Positions 1-12,300 of a stretch of 64,000 nt of DNA are shown here, piece after piece. How positions within the stretch are numbered: the stretch's first letter is position 1; each line of letters opens with the position of its first letter. The notes beneath the pieces are model-generated. The model was given only the letters and a program-made list of their open reading frames with translations. It was not told the origin of the DNA and made no database searches. The position numbers and the translations under genes were made by a program. This DNA is from Plotosus lineatus (taxonomy: Eukaryota; Chordata; Actinopteri; Siluriformes; Plotosidae). The DNA lies in contig CM045750.1 of the NCBI GenBank assembly GCA_024760905.1, positions 14,157,919 to 14,221,918 on the forward strand, read 5' to 3'.

Positions 1-81
1 AGTAATCGCAGGTCTGAGTTTTTAAAACAAACTCATAAAAAATGAAAGGATTCAGAGTGATTGTGTGTGCAAGATCTTTAC

Positions 82-269
82 CCTTAGGTTCATATTTCAT
101 CTGGAGTTCTTCAATTCTCACTTGGAGTTTGATAATATCAACATGCCCTTTCTTCAGAGCACTTTCTGCTGCAAAGAGTTTCCTTTCCAACTCCACCACT
201 CGGTTACTCTCAGAAAGAGCTTTCATTCTCGCTAGAGATAACTCCGTCTTATGCTTCTCTACAAGTCTC
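82..269 (-). CDS. spdl1: spdl1 exon, second coiled coil to MKYEP block
   Basis: Read on the minus strand, this encodes a segment starting LVEKHKTELSLARMKALSES and ending ELQMKYEPK. It corresponds to the human stretch with RMKALFESQR and KLKYEPEE. The acceptor is the AG before base 269, preceded by a pyrimidine/GT run. The donor is GTAAAG at 76-81. The first base completes a lysine codon split with the previous exon (AA|G), and the exon ends one base into the next codon. A CA repeat sits immediately upstream in the intron. This is the last spdl1 exon inside the window. Confidence 0.87.
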
Positions 270-278
270 CTAAACACA

Positions 279-347
<69 letters not shown>

Positions 348-3300
348 AACATCAACAACAAAAAATATTTAAAAGTTCAGTTCATTTTCTGTAACCGCTT
401 AATCCTAATTAGGGTCGCGGGGAGGCTGGCGCCCATCCCAGCCAACTTCGGGCGAGGGCAGAGTACACCCTGGACAGCTCGCCAGGCCATCGCAGGGCGG
501 AAACACGCCGACGGCTTTGCAGCCTACTCTTTACGAAAGTCAGCAATGGTTCTTTTACATGCCTCACACCATAGACAGTGAGAGACATGACCGGCCTTTG
601 ATAACCCAGTTAGCTGCACTGGGGAGGACAGTGACAACCTTGTGGAGAGTGGGACTCGAACCCCCAACCTTTGGATCAGCGATCCAGCGCCCTATACCAC
701 TAGACCACCACTGCCCACATATTTAAAAGTGAGCCGTTTAAAGAAACTCTGGGTATAACCCAGTTTTTGTAAATTTTCAGGGTAGTGCTTTAAAGTTTTT
801 ATTTGCTTGGTCATTTATTATAAGGCGGCGCGCTTTCTACTCCGTCCGCGCGCACGTGATCATCGGCATGAGAAGGATGATCATGCAGACCTGATCGAAG
901 TCTCAAGCAAACCACAATCAGTACTGGATCAGAAGACGATGAAATACTCACGGTGTGCCATAGATGGACTTCGATTGGGTCTGCATGATCATCGTCCTCA
1001 TGCCGATGATCACGTGTGCGCGGACGGAGTAGAGAGCGCGCCGCACACACAGCCAAAGTGATGGGCAAAGCACCCGGCAAGTGCTCAGTCTGATGCTGAT
1101 GGTGCGTGGAGCAGCTCTCTTCACTGCTTTTGACCATACGGAAGAGGACGGAAGACTTGCGGATAAGTTAAGGAACACTTACGGTATAAAAGGAAAGAGC
1201 ACGGAACCAAAGGGAATACTCTCGGAATTTTTTCCCGTGAACATGCTTTTGAACATATTCAAAAACACGTTCGCAGAAGATTTTGGTCTGCTGGAAGTGG
1301 AAGAGCACACTCGGAATCATATGGAATGACACAGAAGATGAGGGAATAACTGAGGAATGTTTGAGAATGACAACATTTTTGCTTCCGCAAGTCTGCCACT
1401 TGGCAAATGTGAAGTTTGGAGCCACTTGGACATTGCATATCTGAGTTACTGAAAGCGATCACCATAATAAGTAAAAAAAAATTGCAGTATTTAATTAATG
1501 TATTGAAAACCTTTCAGATGTAGAAATTCAATCCACCAATTTCTATTATTAATTAATTAATTGGAAACCTACTTTGAATTTGAGAGCTGCAGTTTCAAAA
1601 GATCGGTGTAATACGTGTCATCCACAAACTCTGTTTCCTTGGATACGGCAGGAATTTGATTCTCAAGCGGCACCTATTGGTGAATACGTTAAGTTTACTT
1701 TCATCAACAATCACCTGCATTAAATGGATCACCATCAGAACAAACCTCCACTTTCTCCAGCTGTTCCACTCTCTTCATCAAGGTTTCTATCTCACTGTTC
1801 TTCTCAGACAACATGAACTGTAATCGTTCAAGCTGTGCTACATCCATTCGAACACCCTGAAGCTGCATCATATTAGATATCTGCACCTGTGGAGAACAAA
1901 GAAAAAGAACTGTTAAAAACTAATGGAAGTGTGTGCACTCTTCTCAACAACAGGTCTGCTGAATTCTACCTTCATGCGAAGCATCTGCTGTTTGGTAAAA
2001 GCATGCTGCTTTTGAAGAGACCTGTACTGTACTTGCACACTGATCAACTCTCTCTCTATTGCTGCACGCCTGTCCTCTACCTGCGAAAAAAAAAAAAAAA
2101 AACGTTCTTTTTAAACTTGACACCCTGTTATCACTGCATCATAAACATTTTACTGATAGTACATTCTATACCTCTGAGAATAATGAATTGCCTTTGCTGT
2201 TTGGATCTTGTGCGTGCTGTAACACCTGCGCCAACTGTACTTGAAGTTCCTGGTTGAGTTCTCTGGATTTCTGTTAAAAATATGAGATTAACATAACTAA
2301 TACCTGTGTATAATATCAAGAACAAAATACATTTATTTATGGATAAGGTTTTCTCTTTTCAGCTTTACATAAACCAAAAGAATGATAGATATGACGGTAC
2401 AGAGCTGTGTTATCAGCATTTCATAAACATCGCATGAATGGAGCTGCTACATGGGAATGTGAGTATACTGTAGTAGTGTGTGAGTAATTTTGGTGAAAGA
2501 ATTGTTCCCTGTTCTTTTCTGCAGGGCATTAAAAGGGTACAAGGAATTCTGAATGGTGCGTAATACACAGTACCCATTTAATGCTCTCCAGAAAAGGACA
2601 GGGGACAATTATTTTGCCAAAATTACTCACACACTACCGTACAGTACGCCCACAATCTCGAATAGCAGCTTGGGGATTTGCCAGCTAAACAGTAAGCCAC
2701 GTCTTCAACAAGCGATATCTCCAGCTCAGTTTTTATTATTAAAATTCTTTTTTTAACAAATGATGAACCAAACTGGTCTAAAATGGGTGTTAAAGTAAAG
2801 AACATTTATGTAGCTAACAGTGTACTGCGTATGCATTTTTTTTTTTTAATACCCGAGCCTAGTGGCTCTTCAGCCCGGTTTCCATAGAGTGAAGCAACTA
2901 GTAGTTCAACTCCTCCTGGATGGGACGCTACTCAAGCGCAGGTTACCTTCCCAGTATATTTTTACTCGTACCCATTTATACTGCTGGGTGAACAGAGGCA
3001 CACTTGTTTTTGAGACCTTGCCCAGGGGTCTTAGCACAGTGGGGGTCTAACTGCGTATGCATTTGGTTCTGGAGTATTCCTTTAGTGGATCCTCGGCAGA
3101 AAGGAGTTACCTAGGACTATATATATTCAAACTAGAATGGCCAGTCAATGTCACGAGGGAGAGGGCAGAGGATGTTGGTAAACGACAAGCACCTGGTCCA
3201 AGTATGAAATGGACAGACAAAAGAAAATACTACCTCAACACCGAACCGCAGAGGAAGGAAAGCAAAGATTGGTGCGATTGCTACCTCTTCTGTTCCTGGA

Positions 3301-6300
3301 AATGTGTAACTGATTTATGAAAACGAAAATATGTACCTACAGAACATTACTCCATTTTTTTTTTTTTTTTTTTTTATTCCTTGTTTCGCAAAGTTGATAG
3401 GGTAGACATTCGAATGAGATGTCACCCCAGTGAGGTTATCTCGATTCACAAAAGTGGCCAGGGGACTCGAGAACCCCCTGGATGGGTTTCGGGTCTGATA
3501 AATGCACACACACACATCCCAGTTCCCCCAGAGAAGGGCAGGATGGTCAGCGCACGTTTGCACGTATTAGCTCTGGAATGACCACAGTTGTCCGAGTGAC
3601 ATGTGAAGCGATCAAAGGAACCATAACTGATTTATTGAGTCATTCCCAGTTTCACTGTACCGTCCCTATGCACGAAGATGTGCATGGCTTAATCTTTGAT
3701 ACAAGTATACATGTTACTGGCAGGATCAACCAGGTAAGCGCCGTGTCCGACTGTCGGGTCATGTCCTCGGGGCACCGCAGGGCGGGCGGCCGACTCTTTT
3801 GTTCAGGCGACAGGGTGCTTGTACGACCACGCCTCTCGGCTCCGGAGATCGACAGGGAGAGAAACTGACTGATGTGATGAGGAAAGAGTGTCTGTGATTT
3901 CCCAGCAGTGAGCTGCTGCCCCGGAGTGGGGTGGGGCAACTGCCTGTAGGATGCACAGATCTCAAGTGTATGGGCACCTGCCCGCTATGACTCTCTCTGA
4001 TGAGCATGCACACATAGGGGGAGCGTTTTTCCTTTTAAGGGGAGACAGTGGGGGGTTTCCTGCCCGCTTCCTCCTCTTCCATCCCGGAGCCTTCGACCAC
4101 CCTTTCAGTCAGAGGTGAACCTGCAAGGCAGGGAGGAACCGCAGTGCCCATGTTGGCACTCTGAGGAGGAGCAGGCACCTAACCCAGGCGGGTCTCGTGT
4201 TTCGATCTACCATGCCCTTCCTTGAATCGCAACCTTAACATGGTGGAGGGGTTTGCGTGTCCTAATGATCCTAGGAGCAATGTTGTCAAGGGCATTATGC
4301 ACCTGTTAGGATTACCCAAGGCAAACATGTCCTAGGTGAAGGTCCAAACAAAGCGTGGTTCAAAAACTCCTATGGAGAAATTTAAAAGGACATGATTTCC
4401 CTTGCCTGGACGTGGGTCACTGGGTCCCTCCTGGCACCAAGACACAAGCGCCTGGTGTTCTGGCTTCTGCCCATGAAGCCCGGCCGAGCCCCGCCCAAAT
4501 AGAAGACATGTATCTGCCCTCCCATGGACCCACCACCTGTAGGAAGGGATATAGGTGTCAGGTGCAGTGTGAGTTGGCTGGAAGCCAAAGACATGATTTC
4601 TGTCGGACCGATCCTCGGCTACTGACTCTGAGTCTTGGGATATGGAATGTCACACCTCTCTGGTGGGGAAAGAGCCTGAGCTGGCATGTGAGGTGGAGAG
4701 ATACTGACTAGATATAGTCAGACTCCCCTCAATGCATAGCCTGGACTCTGGAACACCCATCTCGAGAGGAGCTGGACCTTATTCCATTCTGGAGTTCAAC
4801 AAGCATTTCATTTCATAATATTAGGCATAGGATGTATGTATGTATGTATGCCTTAAATAACATTGAAAAAACTGTCCAAAAATTCAGAAAACCATGCTGT
4901 TTCATCGCTTCATTGTGTCACCATTGTAAGGTCTGTCAATGACATCACAAGAAAATGGAGACACAGTATTTTGATTGACCCCCTCAGTAGATGGTGACAA
5001 AAATATGACGTTACTGTGTTTACTTTACCTTTGGGACATTACTATTCATTCATTCATTTTCTGAACCAATTGAATGTAATTAGGGTCACGGGGAGGTTGG
5101 CACCCATCTCAGCCAACTCTGGGCGAGGGCAGAGTACACCCTGGACAGCTCACCATTGCAGGGCAGAAACAGGCTGATGGCTATGCAGCCTACTCTTGAC
5201 AAAAGTCAGCAATGGTTCTTTTACATGCCTCACACCACAGACAGACATGGCCAGCCTTAAATAACCCGGTTAGCTACACTGGGGACAGCAGTGATAACCG
5301 CTGACAGTGGGGCTTGAACCCCCAACCTTGGGATCGGTAATCCAGCACCTTACCACCAGGCCACCGGGTCACGGCTGCCCGAGACATTACTAATATTATC
5401 TGAATCTTTTATTTTATGTATATTTTGGATGTTTTTGTTTTGGTTTCAGATGTGTGTATTTTGTGGTGGCATGGGCTCTGTATGTGTTATGCATCAAATA
5501 CCCAAAACCTGAAGCAAGTCTTTTAATGAATTACCTCCAAAGCAATGTAGAGTGACTCAGTTTCTTTTTCCTTCTCTTCCTTCGAAGCTGTGAGTGTGTC
5601 TAGTTTCTGTTGAAGGATACAATTAGCTAACTCCATCTGCTGTTCTTTATATTCCAATTCCTGATGTTTCTGCTCTAAGGCAGCCTTGGAAGAAAGAGAA
5701 CAATTGGAGTGAGTTGAATTTTTTTTTTTTTATGAACATGGGCAATAAATTTCAAATTTAATTAAGTGAGGTATAAAAAAATTCCAGTGATTAAATTAAT
5801 AACTTTTACCATAGATGATTCAAGGTCCAACTTCTGAACTTGTAGTTCCAAAAGCTCAGAAGACATTGTTTCCTGGGCACATTCTGACATTTTGCGAAGC
5901 TCCTCACTTTTGTTGTTTAAAGTCTGAGACTGTAACTCCAGCTTATGTCTCAGCTGTTTCACAAGAAGCTGAGCTTCATCGAGTTCCCGCTTAAATTTAT
6001 CCACCTACAAAGAAGGGGAATGAATAACTATGCATTTTAATATACAGGGCAAAGATTATGTACAGTAAAGCCGACGCTGAACTAAAGAGGAAAACAAATT
6101 AGATTATTGTTAAAAAAAAGACAATATATGCTTCTTTGTATATGAAAATTACATGGTTTCACATTTATTTAGCCATTCTATACCACAAATTAAAACTTTA
6201 ATCTAGCATTTTTACTTTTTGTGGAATGCTGGGCATAATTTTTTACATAAAAATGCAGCTGAAGAATCAATTTAGTCATCTGTCAGTGTTTCAGAGCAAT

Positions 6301-9300
6301 TTGCATGAATTAGAAACTTTGCAAGTCCTCAGAAATCATCACGTTTTGCGATCCGGCGTCCAGCACCGGGATAATGTGCTGTCAGAAGTCTGGCACAGCC
6401 TGTTTTTAATTGCTGATAATTGATTAAATCAGTGCTTCTCAATTCTTTTCTGTGGCATCCCCTCTAGGAGGAAAAAACATCTCACTTCTTCCCCACCGCC
6501 CAGCGAGCGACTACAAATAGTATTATTTGTCTATAAATTTGTATAAATTAGTACACCTCTGCATAACATTGTATCTTTATTAACATTAAAAACAAAAAAG
6601 AAAGAAATATAGTTCAACTTACAATAAAGAAAAACCTCATTAACATTTTTTTCAATCTGTAACAGAAAAGATTTAAAGTGCTCCAATGTGCATGAAATTA
6701 AAAAAATACATCCTTATTTAAACTCATTTTACTTATTTATGTCTTAATATCTTCGTCTCTCTCCGTTCCTGTTAGAAATTTTTTCGTGTTGTTTCTTGAG
6801 GGGTTGTTTACTGCACTTCATATGGTTTGCTCATGCGGAAAACCGCTACACCATAGCGCGACAATGAGAGCGCCACTGCCGACTACTGAAGTGGAGGTGC
6901 AACTACACTTTATTCTTGTACACTATTCCAGAAAAACATGTTCCCCAGGGTCATACGTGCCCCCCGTCCCCCCGTCATCATACTGCGCACCCCCTGGCAT
7001 CATACCGTGTCCCCCAAGGGAGGACTGCCCCACTATTTGAGAAGCACTGGATTAAATACACCAGGCATTCGAATAAAACATGGACATACATAAAAAAAAC
7101 AATACTTAACTTTTGCTTTTACACAAAAATAAATTTATACCAAAATTACCGTGTTTAAAAGTACTTCATGAAAAAGCACTCTTATCAATGCTGGTCAGCA
7201 CTTGTACACGCCTGCTGCGGCAACCCTTATGGTACATACTAGTAATCGTCAGTCAGTGCTGTGCCAGGTGGTGTTTGTCAGGTATGTCTCCTGCGTAATC
7301 AGCGCTCAGCGCCACAACCATGATTGGACTAGAAATGTGAAATCAACCAATTTGTGAAACGGTGATCTTGTCAATGGGTATTTGGATCAAGTGTCTGTCC
7401 TTGTGAAATCAGCTTCAGAAATTTTCGGAAGTTCGTGGGCATGGCCGGGGGAAAAAAACAAAAAAACACAGTTGGTAAAAGCGAGGAACACGATTGCGCC
7501 CCTTAAATGTGATACACTGTTCTTGTGAAATACAATATCTTTTTTATATTTGACTACGTGCACTGCTGAATTTAAATTAGAGGAACCGAAGAAAAACTTT
7601 TATACATTATACTTCTTATTTTTTATTACAATTTCTGTTATAATATCTGTATTAATATTTTAAACGTTTTCTACAGTAGAGACACTCCCCGACTTACGTA
7701 AATCCATTTTACGTTTTTTTTTTGTTTGTTTTAAAGTCAAATTTTGAGTTTAGACGTACCTACGTGGTACGCTGACGTAATGATGCAATGACACTGCGTC
7801 CATTGCTTACAAACGACAGACCGAACGTGCCCCTCCTTCTTCCCAGTTTATATATATATATATATATCGTTTTATAGCGTGTTACTCTTGTGTTAAGACG
7901 TCGTCTCTGTGATCTTTGTGTTTACACTGTTTTGTGGACTTTTGTAACCCGAAGCAAATATGGTTGGTCAGAAGTGTAAGTCTACTAGCATGGGTGCAAG
8001 TCTCATACACAGAGATGAATCAACTATCTTCTCGGATCAGCACAATCTACCATGCATACTCAGTTAAGCAAAGAGAGTTGCAAAATATGAAAACCCGAAT
8101 CCAGGAAAGAGAGAACTCTCTGCTCTGCTGGTGATTCACAGTGCAGGCTGAGTACTAAACGAGTTCAACGAAGCCCTTGCTCACTTTGAGCAAGTTTGCA
8201 TAACCCACGCTTTGTTTCAAGCAAGTAAACTACTTTTAGCAAGTGCACTACTTTTGGTATTGAGCGCCTCACATATTGTAAGCATTGACTGGCTGTTTTA
8301 AGCTTCATGTAAAGTGAGTCGGCTCAGCTTCATGTAATGTGATTCTTCTCAGCTTCATGTCATGTGACCATCCGTCGACCATCAGAACCATTTACAAGCA
8401 GAAAGATCGCATTATGTCTGTCTGTCTGTCTGTCTTCCTTTCGGCTTTTTCCCTTTCACTCGGGAGTCGCCACAGCGAATCATCTGATTCGCACGTTTGA
8501 TTTTGGCAGAGGTTTTTACGTCGGATGCCCTTCCTGTCACAACCCTTTTAGCAAGGGACAGAAACACGCTGACGACTTTGCAGCCTACTCTTTACGAAAG
8601 TCAGCAATGGTTCTTTTACATGCCTCTCACCATAGACAGTGACAGACATGGCCCGCCTTTGATAACCCAGTTAGCCGCACTGGGGGAGAAAGATCGCATT
8701 ATAGAGAATGTTAAAGGTTATATTTGATACTGTATTTGATATTTGATTAGTGAATTTGATTAAAATTTATCAATTTGAAATTATTTTGCTTGAATTTAAT
8801 TTATTTGAAATTAATGTTGATATTATTTGATATATTTGATATTATTTTAAAATGATATGTTTATAATAATTGATTTAGGGGCGTTTTATGAGATACAGCA
8901 ATGGTATTTATGGGTTTATAGTACAGTATGAATGTCATAGGTCACTGGAACATACAGTAACAATTTACGTTCGGACGTCTGGAACCAATTAAAAACGTAA
9001 GTCGGGGAGCGTCTGTATTTTTTTTAAATAAGTGAATAAACTTTCAGAGTAGCCAAGTCTAATGGCTGGAGAAGTGGCTTTGAGGCCAAAAGGCCACTTG
9101 TTCAATTCCCAAACCAGCAGGATAAAAAAATGTGTGGCGGTGGGGGAGTGAGTTGCACCTTCCCCTTAATCTATTTTCATGCTGAAGTTCTCTTGAGCAG
9201 GGCATCCAGCCCCCAACTATTCTCCAGGCATCCCCAGTATATGTGGCAGCCCACTGCTCAGAGTGAGTGAGTGAGTGAGCGAGTGAGTGAGTGAGCGAGC

Positions 9301-12300
9301 GAGTGAGTGAGCGAGTGTGCTTACTTTGGGTTGGTTAAATGCAGAGTAAATAATTTCCATTGCTAGATTAATACAGTATATCAAAATCAAAAATCTTTTA
9401 TTGTAAATGTTACATTTAATTGTTTTTGTCATATAAATCAATTAAATGCTGACTACTCTATTTTTAACACATTATAATTATTACTCTTAAAACCAAGAGG
9501 GCTTCACGAACCCCACATCTTACTCCAACCTGGTTGGGAATCACTGATCTGTATATTATGTTTTGGTCCACAATGACTATACAGTAATCAGAAACAAATT
9601 AAACTTTGAAAGACAGTGTGCAACCCTCCTGACCAGTAGACTTCTGGGTAACGTTTTATATATAATAAAAGTGGAACAAATCCATTTCTAATAACATTAT
9701 ATAAATGTACTCTTTTGACTGAAACTATATTTTAGAGTATAAAGGATTATGCTGCAAGATCTTACTTTCTTCTGGAATTCACCACATTCTGCTGCATGGT
9801 TCCTCTTCAGCGTTGATTGTTGCTGTTCCAAAAGATGTTTCTGTTGGTTTTTAACAACATCAACCTCTGAATGAAGGCTGTTCAGCATCCGGTTCTTGAG
9901 CTCCAGTTCTCTTTGCAGTGAATATTTTTCTTGCTCCAGGCCCTGTTAACATTACATTTAGTCCAAATTTTAAAAGGTCTATTGTTTAAATTTCAGATTA
10001 AATTATTTACTGCAATAGCGCAATGCCTCATTTCAGGCTCATTCCAAAGAGATTCTGTAATTACATCTGCATAAACAACATATAGAAATTATAATGTCAA
10101 TGTTAACCTAGAGCCTATCCAAGGAACACAAACACATTTACACACACATTCATTCCTCAGGGACAATCTTGTTCTAACCATCACTATTTTCACACATAGC
10201 AGGAAAATTACTCACCCTCGTATCCAGCACACCAACCAGATGACAATTAAAAGAGTTTGTTTTTGTCAAAACCTTTAGAGTTAACAAGCCACTCATTCAG
10301 TTACAGGTTGTGCCACTATACCAGAGAGTCATTTTGGGTATCTGGATATCATCGAATATCACATAACCAAAAGAGTGTAGGAGGAATAGCAGAGACATTT
10401 GAAAAAGCAAAACGGAAATTAACTTGATAAACTGGCCAGATAAAACATAGCTGAGATAGGTGGGGGCCCTGTATCAGAGTGTTATTTGAGGCATGTTTAT
10501 AATATAGTCGTGCTCCAAAAACACATTGTATTTCTAGCTGTTTAAAACAATCATGTATTACATCAGCGGTTCCATCAGTTCTTGCTTCTTGTTAAGTACG
10601 TGGGAATACTGCCACACTACTAGAGGGATTTTACGGTATTTTCCGGACTATACATCTCTCCGGAGTACACGGGGAAGTGGCGGTCTAGTGGTATAGGGTG
10701 CTGGATCGCTGATCCAAAGGTTGGGGGTTCGAGTCCCACTCTCCACAAGGTTGTCACTGTCCCCCCCAGTGCAACTAACTGGGTTATCAAAGGCGGGCCA
10801 TGTCTCTCACTGTCTATGGTGAGAGGCATGTAAAAGAACCATTGCTGACTTTCGTAAAAGAGTAGGCTGCAAAGCCGTCAGCGTGTTTCTGTCCCTTGCT
10901 GAAAGGGTTGTGACAGGAAGGGCATCCGACGTAAAAACCTCTGCCAAATCAAATGTGCGAATCAGATGATTCGCTGTGGCGACTCCCGAGTGAAAGGGAA
11001 AAAGCCGAAAGGAAGACAGACAGACATCTCTCCGGAGTACAAGTCGCATTGGCCAAAAAATGCATAACAGAGAAGAAAAATACATATGTCGCACTGGACT
11101 ATAAGTCGCAAACTCATGGAAACTGTCTACCTTGGCTTGGAAATCTGCTGGCAGTTTTTGTGACGTTGTGGTCCTCGGTCTGATAGAAGCGGTTGCGTTG
11201 CATGAAGCGGGAACACCAAAAAGTCCTCACGAAAAGTAATTTCTATTCATCTCCTTGACAACTACCTGGACGTGGAGATGCAACTGCACTGTTGACAAGC
11301 CTCTACCTGCAGCACGTTGCTCAAGCACCCATGGGCGAACTGGTTCCTCTAGCTGTGACCATCTAGCTTTTAACCCGCGATTAGCTTTTTTTGTTTGTTT
11401 TCTTCATTGCAGTAATAATAATATCTGCTTTTCTGCCCTCTTGTTGCCTTCTTGTGGTTGTGAGTGTAAAAAACAAAAAAAAAACAAAACGTGAAATTAT
11501 GTTCGATATTATTATGATGAATAGAATTATATAATATATAGGCCAGTCTATAAAGTTGCTCCATTCTTTTCTTTTATTGTTTATTAATTTATACTATTTA
11601 TGTATCTACTTATTTATTTACTTATATAATATATATGTACGTGTGTATGTTTGTATTTGTATCTATTTTTGCACCCCCTACTGATGGTACCTCAAGAGCC
11701 TGTAACAGTGAATTTCTCCATTGTGAGATTAATAAAGCTGTATCTTATCTTATCTTATCTTATCTTAATAATAATAATTTCACTACCTGGACGTGGAGAC
11801 GCAACTGCACTGTTGACAAGCCTCTCCCTGCAGCCCCCCATGTGCGAACTCGTTCCTCTAGCTGTGGCCATCTAGCTTTTAGCCCGTGATTAGCTTTTTT
11901 TGTTTTTGTTTTTTGTTTTCTTCATTGCAGTACAGTGGAACATCAGTACTCGAACGCTTTAAAGGTCAAACAAATCGGAATTTGACCAAAAAAATCCAGG
12001 TTTTTATTTTGTCCTGGAAGTCGACCAAAATCCGAAAATCAAACGCTAAAAAAGCGTGAGAAAAAACGAGAATGAACAAGAAAAAACGACACAGAGAGGA
12101 AGGGGAAATGCACGCTTTTCAGAAGTTGTTCAGCGGTATCACCCTGATAAAGCTAAAGCTAGCAGCGCTGTGTGGCCATGAGCCACTTCCTTAAGGTTTT
12201 AGCCACGTTAAAAATGTTCTGTAAGAAAACAAAGGGACACCCTGAAGAAGAGTCATCCATGCCAAAGCGAGTAGCAAAAGATAAAACACCTTTGGCTGAA

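Noticed and set aside
42..581. 179-codon plus-strand frame over the first exon, CA repeat and SINE
   Set aside because: It is the shadow of the minus-strand spdl1 exon joined to repeats.
811..1178. Open frames on both strands of the first fold-back
   Set aside because: The mirror-image frames result from the inverted repeat; no start context, splice sites or homology.
1700..1745. Extension of the spdl1 exon to the GT at 1714
   Set aside because: It would leave a 41-bp intron, break phase with the next exon and add about ten residues not in human Spindly.
9243..9320. CRISPR-like spacing in the GTGA/GCGA tract
   Set aside because: It is a simple microsatellite inside a SINE in eukaryotic DNA.
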